64,000 nt of DNA from Paramagnetospirillum magnetotacticum MS-1 (GTDB taxonomy: Bacteria > Pseudomonadota > Alphaproteobacteria > Rhodospirillales > Magnetospirillaceae), in contig NZ_JXSL01000033.1 in assembly GCF_000829825.1 (NCBI RefSeq), positions 52,388 through 116,387 of the forward strand, written 5' to 3'. The notes below the pieces were generated by a model. It ran no database searches. It was not told the DNA's origin and saw nothing but the letters and a program-made list of their open reading frames with translations. This document shows positions 52,527 through 62,078 of the stretch, piece after piece. The translations under genes were made by a program, and so were the position numbers. Each line of letters starts with the position of its first letter. Positions within the stretch are counted from its first letter, which is position 1.

Positions 52527-55169
52527 TCACTCCTCCTTGCCCTGGGGCAGGAGGTTGCGGTCGAACAGGCTGATCAGATCCTCGCCCGAGACCGGGCGGC
52601 TGATCAGATAGCCCTGAACCTCGTCACAGCCCTTGGAGCGCAGGAATTCGGCCTGTTCCGGCGTCTCGACCCCCTCGGCGATGGCCTTGAGCTTGAGATT
52701 GTGGGCGAGGTTGATGATGGTGGACACGATCTCGGCCCCATCCTCGGTCACCTTGGACTGGCCGTCGAAGATGTCGTTGACGAAGGAGCGGTCCACCTTG
52801 AGCGCGTCGATGGGCATGCGCTTCAGGTAGCTGAGGCTGGAATAGCCGGTGCCGAAATCGTCGATGGAGATGCGCACGCCCATGGCGCGCAGCGCCTTCA
52901 AGACCCCCACCACCTCATCGACCCGCTGCATCAGCACGGTCTCGGTCAGTTCCAGTTCCAGATACTGGGGCGGCAGGCCGGTCTCGCGCAGCGCGCGGGC
53001 CACCACTTCGGGCACGTCGGTCTCGACGAATTGCTGGGCCGAGACGTTGACGGCGATGCGCACCGGCGGCAGGCCCAGATCCATCCAGTGCTTGCACTGG
53101 CGGCACGCGGTGCGCAGCACCCATTCGCCGATATCGGAGATCACGCCCATATTCTCGGCCAGGGGGATGAAGTCCACCGGCGAGACCAGTCCCATCTCCG
53201 GGTGATGCCAGCGCACCAGGGCCTCGACGCCCGACATGCGGCCATCTTCCGAGTCCACCTTGACCTGATAGACCAGGCGGAACTCGTCGCGGACCAGGGC
53301 GTGGCGCAACGAGGATTCCATGGTCAGCCGCTCGAACGAGCGGGCATTCATGGCCGGGGTGTAAAGCTGGAAGCTGTTGCGGCCCAGATCCTTGGCTCGG
53401 TACATGGCGGTGTCGGCGTTCTTGATCAGCGCCTCGACGCTGTCGCCGTCCTCGGGGTAAACGGCGATGCCGATGGAGGTGGTGACGTAAAGCTCGTTGT
53501 CATCGACCACGAAGGGCTGCTTGACATGGGCGATGACCCGTTCGGCCAGTTTGGCGGCATCTTCCATATGGTCGATCTCGGGCAGCAGGACGGTGAACTC
53601 GTCGCCGCCCAGGCGCGCCACCGTGTCGCCTTCACGGACGCAATGGCTGATACGGGCCGCCGTCTCCACCAGGACCTGATCGCCCACCCCATGGCCGAGC
53701 GAATCATTGATGCGTTTGAACAGGTCGAGATCCAGGAACATGATCGCCAGCTGCTGGCCATGGCGATGGGCATTGGCGATGGCGATCTGCAATCGGTCGG
53801 TGAACAACCTCCGGTTGGGAAGCGCGGTCAGCACATCGAAATAGGCGAGGTTCTTGATCCGCTCCTCGGTCTTCTTGCGCTCGGTGATGTCGCTGAAGAT
53901 GGCGGCGTATTGGGTGAGTTCGCCTGATTCGTCGCGAATGACGTTGATGGTCAGCCATTCGGGATAGATCTCGCCGTTCTTGCGGCGGTTCCAGATCTCG
54001 CCCTGCCAGTAGTCCTGGGCGTCGAGCACCGTATACATGTGCTTGTAAAAGTCGTCGTCGTGATGGCCCGACTTCAGCACGTTGGGATTCTTGCCGATGA
54101 TCTCCTCGGCCTCGTAACCCGTCATATGGGTGAAGGCGGGATTGACGAATTCGACCCTCTGATTGGCGTCGACGATCATGATGCCGTCCAGCGAGGCCTC
54201 GATGACCTTGCGGGCCAGATTAAGGTCCTTGCGCGAGCGCAACAGGGCGGCGTCGCGCTCTTTCAGGGCCTCGTCCAGGCGGTGGACATATTCGTATTGC
54301 AAGGTCGCCAGGATGTCCGAGAAGGACAAGACACCGATCAGTTCGCCATTTGCGTCGGTGATGCCGATATGGCGGATATTTTTTTGTTCGAGCATGGCGC
54401 GCGCGGCCAGCAGCGAGTCTTCCTCGGGAATGGTCAGCAGCGGGCGGCTGGCCACCTCGCCCACCGTGCGGGGAATGGCTTGGGTTCCGGCGATCAGGCG
54501 CAGAACATCGCGCTCGGTGATGATGCCGGGCGGCAGGGTCTCGTCGCCCAGCACGATAGCGGCATCGGCGCGGGCGTTGCGCAACTGCTTTACCGCCTGG
54601 GTCAGGCTGGCGTCGCTGGAAATGGTGACCATGGGCCGCGAAATGGCCGAGCGCACCGGGCGCAGCACCAGGAAGTGTTCGACGCCATGGCCGAGGATGA
54701 TATCGCTCTGGCTGACGATTCCGATGGCGGCACCGGCATCGTCCACTACCACGAAATGGCGCACGCCCTCCAGCTTGAAGCGCATGCCGGTATCGCCGAT
54801 GGTGCTGCTGGAATGGACGGTCTTGACCGGGGTGCTCATCACCTCGCTGATGGGGCGCTGAAACGCCGCCGGATCGGTAAGGTCAATGGCCAATGCATCG
54901 CGCTCGGTCCAGATTCCCACCGGCTTGCCGTTCTCGATCACCACAATGGACGAGCAATGGGCTGCCGCCATGGCCTGGGCGGCCTCAAGAATGGTGGATT
55001 TGGGCGAACAGTCGAGCAGAGTCTTCTGAACGATACGGTCAATGGTCTGGTCGGATGACACGGAAAATTTGTCCTGACTTGAAACATGCGCCCAACCGCC
55101 AGTTTCCCCTAACTCGCCGGACGGCGCAACTCTCCTGGGGGTCTGCGGCTGCGGTAAAACCATGGTCAT
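52527..55169 (-). CDS. CBS(4)-PAS-GGDEF-EAL cyclic-di-GMP enzyme
   Basis: 880 residues. Two CBS-domain pairs fill about residues 40-300 (for example ISEVMSTPVKTVHSS and VGEVASRPLLTIPEEDS), a PAS domain about 315-440 (GIMIVDANQRVEFVNPAFTH), GGDEF about 450-610 with RLGGDEF intact and an RxxD product-inhibition site (REGD) five residues ahead, and EAL about 620-870 with GVEALVRW, DDFGTGYSSLSYLKR and EGVETPEQAEFL intact. Both cyclase and phosphodiesterase could be active. CBS domains often bind adenine nucleotides, so it may link energy state to c-di-GMP. Confidence 0.95.
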   Translation of the reverse strand: MTMVLPQPQTPRRVAPSGELGETGGWAHVSSQDKFSVSSDQTIDRIVQKTLLDCSPKSTILEAAQAMAAAHCSSIVVIENGKPVGIWTERDALAIDLTDPAAFQRPISEVMSTPVKTVHSSSTIGDTGMRFKLEGVRHFVVVDDAGAAIGIVSQSDIILGHGVEHFLVLRPVRSAISRPMVTISSDASLTQAVKQLRNARADAAIVLGDETLPPGIITERDVLRLIAGTQAIPRTVGEVASRPLLTIPEEDSLLAARAMLEQKNIRHIGITDANGELIGVLSFSDILATLQYEYVHRLDEALKERDAALLRSRKDLNLARKVIEASLDGIMIVDANQRVEFVNPAFTHMTGYEAEEIIGKNPNVLKSGHHDDDFYKHMYTVLDAQDYWQGEIWNRRKNGEIYPEWLTINVIRDESGELTQYAAIFSDITERKKTEERIKNLAYFDVLTALPNRRLFTDRLQIAIANAHRHGQQLAIMFLDLDLFKRINDSLGHGVGDQVLVETAARISHCVREGDTVARLGGDEFTVLLPEIDHMEDAAKLAERVIAHVKQPFVVDDNELYVTTSIGIAVYPEDGDSVEALIKNADTAMYRAKDLGRNSFQLYTPAMNARSFERLTMESSLRHALVRDEFRLVYQVKVDSEDGRMSGVEALVRWHHPEMGLVSPVDFIPLAENMGVISDIGEWVLRTACRQCKHWMDLGLPPVRIAVNVSAQQFVETDVPEVVARALRETGLPPQYLELELTETVLMQRVDEVVGVLKALRAMGVRISIDDFGTGYSSLSYLKRMPIDALKVDRSFVNDIFDGQSKVTEDGAEIVSTIINLAHNLKLKAIAEGVETPEQAEFLRSKGCDEVQGYLISRPVSGEDLISLFDRNLLPQGKEE

Positions 55170-55248
55170 AGCGCGCCGTCTCAGCTAAAGTGTTTTGCGG
55201 GTGTTCGGGTCGTTGTCCCAGGGATTATGGAAAGGCGGATTCGCATCA

Positions 55249-56040
55249 ATGTCGGATTCTGCGAATGGTCATCACGGCAGGAATGCCCAGGAAGTCGTCG
55301 AGCAGTTGCGGCTGGAATTCGTCGATGAGCTGACGGAAAGCCTGCAAAACCTCGACGTGGAAATGGACGCCGTGCGCAACGGACGGGGTGACTTCCGAAA
55401 GATGGTCACCGATTGCCGCCGTGCCGCCGTGCAGTTCCGGGGGCAGGCGGCAAATTACGCCATGCACCGTCTGGCCACCGTGGCCCACCGGCTGGAGGAA
55501 TATCTGGCCAATACGCCCGAAGTGGCGCCGCCGCGCATCTGGGACGATCTCGCCGGGTATTTCGATCTGATGACCCGCATGGCCCAGGGCAAGGCCGCCG
55601 ATGCCGATCCGGCCGCCTTGGTGCGATCTCTGCCCGCCAAGCTGGGCTTTGATCTCGGCGATATCGAGATTCGCAATGTGGAAGTGCTTCTGGTCATGCC
55701 TCACGGCGCCCAGACCCGCTTCGTCGAACGCGAATTGCAGCAATGCGGCTATCGTGTCTCGCTGATGGCCGACTCGCTTCGCGCCTTCGCCATGGTGGTG
55801 GAGACCAAGCCCGATCTGGTGATCATTTCCGCCATGATGCCCGATCTGGAGGGCATCGATCTGGCCATGGCCCTGTCCGCCATGCCCAGCACCCGCAATA
55901 TTCCCCTGGCGGTGATCACCAGCCTGGACAAGGACGACGACATCCTCAAACTGCTGCCCAAGCGGATCCCCGTCCTGTTCAAGGGCGCCAGCTTCGCCGA
56001 CGATCTGTTCAAGGCGCTGGATAATCTGTTCCTGATCTGA
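55249..56040 (+). CDS. Pseudo-HPt / pseudo-receiver protein
   Basis: 263 residues from the ATG at 55,249. Residues 15-95 are helical like an HPt domain but the histidine is missing (RAAVQFRGQAANYAM). Residues 145-263 have the receiver fold order (VEVLLVMPHGAQTRFVEREL, PDLVIISAMMPDLEGIDLAM, IPLAVITSLDKDDD, VLFKGASF). The phosphoacceptor Asp is replaced by Ser (VIIS) and the acidic pair after strand 1 by MP, while the Lys is kept. It probably works by protein contact, not phosphotransfer. It is divergent from the c-di-GMP gene and may share its promoter region. Confidence 0.8.
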   Translation: MSDSANGHHGRNAQEVVEQLRLEFVDELTESLQNLDVEMDAVRNGRGDFRKMVTDCRRAAVQFRGQAANYAMHRLATVAHRLEEYLANTPEVAPPRIWDDLAGYFDLMTRMAQGKAADADPAALVRSLPAKLGFDLGDIEIRNVEVLLVMPHGAQTRFVERELQQCGYRVSLMADSLRAFAMVVETKPDLVIISAMMPDLEGIDLAMALSAMPSTRNIPLAVITSLDKDDDILKLLPKRIPVLFKGASFADDLFKALDNLFLI

Positions 56041-56107
56041 GGACCCCGTGCGGGCAGGATGCCCGCGCTCCAGGATTATTGGGAGCGCAGGCGTCTCGCC
56101 TGCACTT

Positions 56108-57010
56108 TCACCGCATGGTGCTCTTCAGGAATCCGAACATCCGTTCGGCCGAATCCTCGGTGACGGCTTTGTCGTAGCGATAGGTGACCCGGCTGCCCCT
56201 TATGTCGGTCTTGGAATAGCCGTCCAACTGACGGCAGTCCCAGCAATGGGTCGCTTCGGGATAGAGGTGCCAGTCCACGCTTGCGCCTGCCGCCTTGGCC
56301 GCTTCGAAAGCGGGCTGGCAGTTGGCGGGCGGGGTTTCCGTATCCTGCCCGCCCATCAGCACCAAGAGCGGAACCGTCACGTCCGAACCGGCGATGTCGA
56401 AAGCCGAACTGAACCGGGGACGGATGGTGAAGCAGCCGGGATACATGGAGACCACCGCCTGGAAGCCGTCGCCCTCGGCCAAGGGTTCTGCCCAAGAGGA
56501 GCGGGACGCCAGCAGGCCGACCATGGCGCCCCAGGACCAGCCCGCCAATCCGACGCGCTTTCCATCCACATAGGGCAGGCCGCGCAGATAGCGGGCGGCC
56601 TGGAAGGCGTCGCGGACGCCGCGGGCGAAGACCAGCCCGTTCTTGGGGCCAAGGCAGACAGAGTCCACATTGCGCTGGTCCAGGGCATCCAGCAGCAGGA
56701 CCACATAGCCTCTATCCACTCCTTGCCGCGCCCAGTCCAGCATGGAGAGGTTGGGACGGTTGCGCTGGCCCAGACCGCCGCATTGGTGAAACAGCACCAA
56801 TGCGGGGAAGGGGCCGCGGCCGTCGGGTTTGAAAAGGGCCATACGGGGAGAGGTCGTCTCGTCCAGGGAAGAGATGTCGTTCGGGAAGGTCAGGTCGGAT
56901 GCCTGAATGGCCGACGAACGCAATTCGTTCGCCGGTGGGATCTCCTCGGCCCAGGACTGACAGGCCCAGGCGAGGAGAAAAAGGATCACAAGTCGCTTTG
57001 ACACGCTCAC
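56108..57010 (-). CDS. Dienelactone-hydrolase-family protein, exported
   Basis: 300 residues from a GTG at 57,010. A signal peptide is seen ([16 protein letters not shown], then EEIPP). The alpha/beta-hydrolase triad: Ser in GWSWGAMVG near 158, Asp in [10 protein letters not shown] near 218, His in YPEATHCWD near 252. Substrate is unknown; the family hydrolyses small esters and lactones. Its start overlaps the chemoreceptor stop, so the two are co-transcribed. Confidence 0.85.
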   Translation of the reverse strand: MSVSKRLVILFLLAWACQSWAEEIPPANELRSSAIQASDLTFPNDISSLDETTSPRMALFKPDGRGPFPALVLFHQCGGLGQRNRPNLSMLDWARQGVDRGYVVLLLDALDQRNVDSVCLGPKNGLVFARGVRDAFQAARYLRGLPYVDGKRVGLAGWSWGAMVGLLASRSSWAEPLAEGDGFQAVVSMYPGCFTIRPRFSSAFDIAGSDVTVPLLVLMGGQDTETPPANCQPAFEAAKAAGASVDWHLYPEATHCWDCRQLDGYSKTDIRGSRVTYRYDKAVTEDSAERMFGFLKSTMR

Positions 57011-58701
57011 CCCGACCCGTTGTCGCCGCGCATGGAATCCATGAAGTGGTGCACCTCGCGGTCCAGGGACTGAGCCTCCGCCGTCAGCCGCTTGGCGATT
57101 CCTTGCACGGAATTGGCGCTGGTTCCCGCCGAGGCGGTCGCCGCGGTCAGGCCGCCCAGCACTGCCGTGACCTCACGGGTTCCCGTCGATGCTTCCTGCA
57201 CATTGCGGGCGATCTCGGCGGTGGCGGCGCCTTGTTCCTCGACGGCGGCCGCGATGGCTTCGGCGATTTCGTTGATATGGCCGATGGTGGCGGAGATGGA
57301 GGCGATGGCGTCCACCGCCTCCTTGGTGCGGGCCTGGACCGTGCTGACCTGATTATAGATTTCCTCGGTGGCCCTGGCGGTCTGGGTGGCGAGATTCTTG
57401 ACCTCGCCAGCCACCACGGCGAAACCCTTGCCCGCCTCTCCGGCCCTTGCCGCCTCGATGGTGGCGTTGAGTGCCAGAAGATTGGTCTGGCCGGCGATGG
57501 AGTTGATGAGGGTCACCACTTCGCCGATGTGACCGGCCGCCTCGGCCAATCCCTGGACCAGGGCGTTGGTCCGCTCGGCCTCGGCCACGGCCCTGCCCGA
57601 CGTGTCGGAGGATTCGTGCACCTGACGGGCGATTTCGTGGATGGAGGCGGAGAGTTGTTCGGCAGCGGCCGCCACGGTGGCCACATTGCCCGAGGCCTGT
57701 TCGGCGGAGTTGGCGGCGGCGCTGGCCTTTGTCCCGGCCTCGCTGACCGCGCCCGAGACGATGGTGGCGGCGCCTTCCATTTCGCCCACCGCCTGGACCA
57801 CCACATCGGTGACCCGCTTGATGGAGGATTCGATGTCGTCGGCCAGTTGCAGGCGGGCCTGCTTGCGTTGGGCGCTGGCGGCCTTATAGCTTTCCTGTTG
57901 GGCCGCGCGGGCTTCGGCCGCGCTGGCCGCCTCGTCGCGCAGCACGGCAATGGCCTGGGTCAGGGTGCCGATCTCGTCGGTGCGGTCGGTGACGTCCACC
58001 TGGGCGGAATAGTCCTGGCGGGCCAGACGCTGGGCCACGTCGGCCAGATGCTTCAGCGGTGTGGCGATATTGCGGGCAAGAAGGGTGACCAGGACCAGGG
58101 CCGCCAGACAGACGGTCAGGGCGATGGTGGAGAACTTGATGGCGGCGTCACGGAACTCGGCATCGATATCGTCGATATAGACTCCGGTTCCCACCACCCA
58201 GTTCCATGGCGCATGCGCCATGGTGACCGATACCTTGGGCACTGGCACGTCGCTGCCGGAGCGGGGGAACTTGTAGAATTCCACGCCCTTGCCTGCCTTG
58301 GCGCCCGCGATCAGGCCGCGGATATAGTTCTTGCCGTCGGCATCCTTGCTGTCGATGAAATTCTTGCCTTCGCGCTCGGGGCGGGTCGGATGCAAGACAT
58401 TGATACCGTCGAAATCATAGATGAAGAAATATTCGTCGCCCTGATAGCGAAGGGGGCGAAGGGTTTCCAGGGCCTGGGCCTTGGCGGTGGCCTCGTCGAA
58501 CTCGCCCGCCTTGGATCGTTCGTGGAAGGATTTGATGGTGCCCCGCGCCACTTCGGCCAGCACCGTGACCTTCTCGATGCGGTCGTCCAGCATGGATTGG
58601 CGCAACTGGCTGAGCGCCACCATGGACAGAATGGCGAATCCCACCAGCGCCAGAAGGGCAGTGGATAAGAGCTTAAGTAGAATCCCTGATTTCCCCAACA
58701 T
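57007..58701 (-). CDS. Methyl-accepting chemotaxis protein with Cache sensor
   Basis: 564 residues from the ATG at 58,701 (GGAGGA 6 nt upstream). Membrane helix about 8-30, a periplasmic single Cache domain about 40-185 ([34 protein letters not shown]), second membrane helix about 190-210, HAMP about 212-265 and a signalling domain to the end with the hairpin tip [21 protein letters not shown] typical transmembrane chemoreceptor; the ligand is probably a small carboxylate but that is a guess. Confidence 0.95.
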   Translation of the reverse strand: MLGKSGILLKLLSTALLALVGFAILSMVALSQLRQSMLDDRIEKVTVLAEVARGTIKSFHERSKAGEFDEATAKAQALETLRPLRYQGDEYFFIYDFDGINVLHPTRPEREGKNFIDSKDADGKNYIRGLIAGAKAGKGVEFYKFPRSGSDVPVPKVSVTMAHAPWNWVVGTGVYIDDIDAEFRDAAIKFSTIALTVCLAALVLVTLLARNIATPLKHLADVAQRLARQDYSAQVDVTDRTDEIGTLTQAIAVLRDEAASAAEARAAQQESYKAASAQRKQARLQLADDIESSIKRVTDVVVQAVGEMEGAATIVSGAVSEAGTKASAAANSAEQASGNVATVAAAAEQLSASIHEIARQVHESSDTSGRAVAEAERTNALVQGLAEAAGHIGEVVTLINSIAGQTNLLALNATIEAARAGEAGKGFAVVAGEVKNLATQTARATEEIYNQVSTVQARTKEAVDAIASISATIGHINEIAEAIAAAVEEQGAATAEIARNVQEASTGTREVTAVLGGLTAATASAGTSANSVQGIAKRLTAEAQSLDREVHHFMDSMRGDNGSG

Positions 58702-58785
58702 GGATTCCTCCTCCCCAAGAGCGGCTTTTATCGCCATTGGTAATGAGAGTAGTCCCGTCGGGCTATAACTTCCAGTAATGAACGC

Positions 58786-59265
58786 TTATGCCGCTCGGCC
58801 AGGATTGCGCCGGGCGATCATATTGACGGCCCGCATGCTGAGGACGATTTCGGAATTCTGGTTGAGGACCTCGATGAACGAGGTGACAACACCGCGATCG
58901 GGCTTGGATTTCGAGGCCACTGCGGTCTCGATGGTGACCCGTACCGACAAGGTGTCGCCGGGCCGAACGGGGCGAATCCAGCGCAACTCGTCCACGCCGG
59001 GCGAGGCCAGGCTGGCGCATTTGGTCAGGTAGTGATCGGCATAAAGCCGCATCATCAAGCCGCAGGTCTGCCAACCGCTGGCGATCAGGCCGCCGAAGAT
59101 GGTCTCCTTGGCCGCCGCCGGATCGGTGTGGAAATCCTGGGGGTCATAGCGCTTGGCAAAGGCGATGACCTCGTCTTCCTCCACCGTGATGGAGCCGAAT
59201 TCGTGCACGGCACCCGGCACATAATCCTCGAACCAGCGGTCGGTGATGGGGGAAGCGAAGGTCAT
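58786..59265 (-). CDS. MaoC-family (R)-specific enoyl-CoA hydratase-like protein
   Basis: 159 residues. The hot-dog-fold hydratase motif YDPQDFHTDPAAAKETIFGG with the Asp-His pair near residue 40-46 and ASGWQTCGLMMRL after it are clear. It probably hydrates an enoyl-CoA. It starts 9 bp after the DAHP-synthase stop, so it is likely in that operon, without an obvious pathway link. Confidence 0.9.
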   Translation of the reverse strand: MTFASPITDRWFEDYVPGAVHEFGSITVEEDEVIAFAKRYDPQDFHTDPAAAKETIFGGLIASGWQTCGLMMRLYADHYLTKCASLASPGVDELRWIRPVRPGDTLSVRVTIETAVASKSKPDRGVVTSFIEVLNQNSEIVLSMRAVNMIARRNPGRAA

Positions 59266-59274
59266 CGGTCGGTC

Positions 59275-60663
59275 TCAGCCCCTTGGCTTGGCCTGGGACT
59301 TGGCGCGCAGCAGGGCGCGTTCGTCCTTCAATTGCTCGGCGATCAGGAAGGCCAGTTCCAGCGACTGGGTAGCGTTGAGGCGCGGGTCGCAGGCGGTCTG
59401 GTAGCGGTCGCCCAGATCCTCCTCGGCCACGCCGGTCATGCCGCCAATGCATTCGGTGACGTCCTGGCCGGTCATCTCGAAATGCACGCCGCCGGCATGG
59501 CTGCCCTCGGCCTTGTGCACGGCGAAGAAGGCGCGCACCTCGGCCAGGATGGCGTCGAAGGGACGGGTCTTGTAGCCGCCCGCCGCCTTGATGGTGTTGG
59601 CGTGCATGGGATCGCACGACCACACCACCTTGCGGCCCTCGCGTTCCACGGCGCGGATCAGGCCGGGCAGCACCGCTTCGACCTTCTCGGCGCCCATGCG
59701 GGTGATCACCGTGATGCGTCCCGACTCGTTTTCGGGGTTGAGGCGGTCCATGAGACGCAGCAGGTCGTCGGGGCTCATGGTCGGACCGGCCTTGAAGCCC
59801 AGGGGATTCTTGACGCCACGCAGGAACTCCACATGACCGGCGTCCAACTGCCGGGTGCGCTCGCCGATCCACAGCATATGGGCGGAACAGTCGTACCAGT
59901 CGCCGGTGGTTGAATCGATGCGGGTCAGCGCCTGCTCGTAGGGCATCAACAGGGCTTCGTGCGAGGTGAAGAAGTCGGTTTCCCGCAGTTGCGGCGTGGT
60001 GTCCGAGGTCATGCCGCAGGCCTCCATGAAGGCCAGGGTCTCGTCCAGGCGGTCGCACAGATCCTGGTAGCGGGCGGCCTGAAGGGTGCCAGCGACGCAG
60101 CCCAGGGTCCACTGATGCACCTTGTGCAAATCGGCATAGCCGCCCTGGGCGAAGGCGCGCAGCAGGTTCAGCGTGGCGGCCGACTGGTTGTAGGCGCGGA
60201 CCATGCGCTCGGGGTCCGGCACGCGGGCTTCTGCGGTGAACTCGCTGCCGTTGACGTTGTCGCCGCGGTAGGACGGCAAGGTCACGCCGTCGATGGTCTC
60301 GGTATCGGCCGAGCGCGGCTTGGCGAACTGACCGGCCATGCGGCCCACCTTGACCACCGGCATGGCGGCGCCATAGGTCAGCACCACCGCCATCTGCAGC
60401 AGCACCCGGAAGGTGTCGCGAATATTGTTGGCGTGGAACTCGGCGAAGCTCTCGGCGCAGTCGCCACCCTGGAGCAGGAAGGCCTTGCCGTCGGCCACGT
60501 CGGCGAGAGATGCCTTCAGACGCCGCGCCTCACCGGCGAAGACCAGCGGGGGAAAGTTGCGCAAGCTTTCCTCGACCTCGGCCAGCCGGGCCGCGTCGGG
60601 ATAGGTGGGAGCCTGATGGATCGGCTTTGCGCGCCAGCTTTCCGGCGACCAGTTCTCGGACAT
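59275..60663 (-). CDS. aroG: 3-deoxy-7-phosphoheptulonate synthase, class II (DAHP synthase)
   Basis: 462 residues, the length of the plant-like class II enzyme. [20 protein letters not shown] near 75 with the metal-binding Cys, [14 protein letters not shown] near 125, [13 protein letters not shown] near 190 and [14 protein letters not shown] near 345 are the class signatures. It condenses phosphoenolpyruvate and erythrose 4-phosphate, the first step to aromatic amino acids. The start lies 123 bp from the divergent methyltransferase gene. Confidence 0.96.
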   Translation of the reverse strand: MSENWSPESWRAKPIHQAPTYPDAARLAEVEESLRNFPPLVFAGEARRLKASLADVADGKAFLLQGGDCAESFAEFHANNIRDTFRVLLQMAVVLTYGAAMPVVKVGRMAGQFAKPRSADTETIDGVTLPSYRGDNVNGSEFTAEARVPDPERMVRAYNQSAATLNLLRAFAQGGYADLHKVHQWTLGCVAGTLQAARYQDLCDRLDETLAFMEACGMTSDTTPQLRETDFFTSHEALLMPYEQALTRIDSTTGDWYDCSAHMLWIGERTRQLDAGHVEFLRGVKNPLGFKAGPTMSPDDLLRLMDRLNPENESGRITVITRMGAEKVEAVLPGLIRAVEREGRKVVWSCDPMHANTIKAAGGYKTRPFDAILAEVRAFFAVHKAEGSHAGGVHFEMTGQDVTECIGGMTGVAEEDLGDRYQTACDPRLNATQSLELAFLIAEQLKDERALLRAKSQAKPRG

Positions 60664-60786
60664 GGGACTTCAATCTCCTGGCGTTCCGCGCCTTGCGAAA
60701 CGAAAAAGCCGTTCTCTATACGACTCTGGGCGGTATATTTCCAGCCCGGAGGACAAGATACGGCCATGAAAAATCCGAGGATCGAA

Positions 60787-61410
60787 ATGAGCGACACCGC
60801 CACCCACTGGCAGCAGGTCTGGACCACGAAGCAGCCGGAAGAGGTCTCGTGGTATCAAGACGATCCTTCGCCATCACTGGAGATGATCCAAGCGGCGGGG
60901 TTGCGCCGGGACGCGGCCATCATCGATGTGGGCGGCGGAGCCTCGGTCCTGGTGGACCGCTTGCTGGACTTGGGCTTCGTGCATGTGGCGGTGCTCGATA
61001 TCGCCGAGGCGGCGCTGGGTAAGGCGGCGGAGCGTCTGGGACCCTTGGGCGACGAGGTCACCTGGATCGAGACCAGTGTGCTGGACTGGCGGCCGGTACC
61101 CGGCCTGTTCGATCTGTGGCACGACCGCGCCGTGCTGCATTTCCTGACCGAGCCCGCCGATCAGGCCCGTTATGTGGAGGTGATGAAGGCGGCTCTGGGG
61201 CCGGAGGCATCGGTGATCCTGGCCGGTTTCGCCCCCGATGGGCCGGAGAAATGTTCCGGGCTGCCGGTGAGCCGCCACGATGCCGCCAGCCTTGGCGCCC
61301 TGCTGGGGCCGGAGTTCCGGCTGGTGGAGGAGAGGCGCCAGGACCATGTGACGCCGGGCGGCAGCGTCCAGAGATTTCAGTGGGCGCGCTTTATCCGCAC
61401 TCTTCCATAG
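60787..61410 (+). CDS. Class I SAM-dependent methyltransferase
   Basis: 207 residues from the ATG at 60,787 (GAGG 6 nt upstream; ATG 60,766 is an alternative). SAM-binding motif AIIDVGGGASVLVDRLLDLG near residue 35-55, then HVAVLDIAEAALGKAAERLG and FDLWHDRAVLHFL. This tellurite/thiopurine-methyltransferase-like pattern suits a small-molecule methylase. It converges with the Crp/Fnr gene, overlapping by 20 bp. Confidence 0.88.
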   Translation: MSDTATHWQQVWTTKQPEEVSWYQDDPSPSLEMIQAAGLRRDAAIIDVGGGASVLVDRLLDLGFVHVAVLDIAEAALGKAAERLGPLGDEVTWIETSVLDWRPVPGLFDLWHDRAVLHFLTEPADQARYVEVMKAALGPEASVILAGFAPDGPEKCSGLPVSRHDAASLGALLGPEFRLVEERRQDHVTPGGSVQRFQWARFIRTLP

Positions 61411-62059
61411 GCGCCAGATTGGCCAGGGCCGAGCGCTGCAGCAAGGTGATCTTGCCCCGCCCGGTGGCGATCAGGCCGCGCGCCGCCATTCGGCTGGTCA
61501 GCCGCGCCACCACTTCGCGCGTCGTGCCGATGTGACCGGCGATCTCCTGCTGGGTGAGGCGCACCTCCCCCTTGCCCGAGGCGCGGACCAGCAGGAAATT
61601 GCCCAGACGCTGCTCCACCGTGCAGGCATGCACATGGTCAAGCTCGGCCATCAGGCGGAAGACCAGGGTCGACAGGGTGCGCACGGTCAGATCCTGAATG
61701 ACCGGCTCGGTCTCGAACAGGGCGCGGTAAAGGCGGCCCGGCACCACGGCGATTGTGGTGGGCTGCTCTTCGGTCTGGACCCAGGCGGGATAGAGCAGGT
61801 CGTTGAACAGGCTGTTCATGGCCAGGACGCAGGTCTCGCCCGGCCGGATGGGATACAGCGTGGCCTCCTTGCCGCCGGGCAGCAGGGTGAAGACCCGTAA
61901 CCCCCCGTCGAGCACGAAATAGGCGCCGGAAACGTCCTGGCCCTTCTCGATGATGGTCTTGCCCGGGTCAAAACGGTAGGTCAGCGCGCCGCCCTCCAGT
62001 CTCTGCCGTCCCTGGGCCGACAGATCGCGAAAGGCGGCGATGCTTGCGATGTCCTTCAT
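61391..62059 (-). CDS. Crp/Fnr-family transcriptional regulator
   Basis: 222 residues from the ATG at 62,059. A cyclic-nucleotide-fold N-terminal domain (GKTIIEKGQDVSGAYFVLDG, then KEATLYPIRPGETCVLAMNS) and a C-terminal winged helix (TQQEIAGHIGTTREVVARL near 168-187). No N-terminal cysteine cluster, so not an FNR-type oxygen sensor; a Dnr- or haem-like sensing is possible. It follows the peroxidase gene by 19 bp and probably controls it. Confidence 0.92.
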   Translation of the reverse strand: MKDIASIAAFRDLSAQGRQRLEGGALTYRFDPGKTIIEKGQDVSGAYFVLDGGLRVFTLLPGGKEATLYPIRPGETCVLAMNSLFNDLLYPAWVQTEEQPTTIAVVPGRLYRALFETEPVIQDLTVRTLSTLVFRLMAELDHVHACTVEQRLGNFLLVRASGKGEVRLTQQEIAGHIGTTREVVARLTSRMAARGLIATGRGKITLLQRSALANLAPMEECG

Positions 62060-62078
62060 GCGGGGTTCCCCCACCCGA

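Noticed and set aside
59959..60786. Long plus-strand extension of the methyltransferase frame
   Set aside because: It is the antisense of the DAHP synthase gene; the methylase begins at 60,787.
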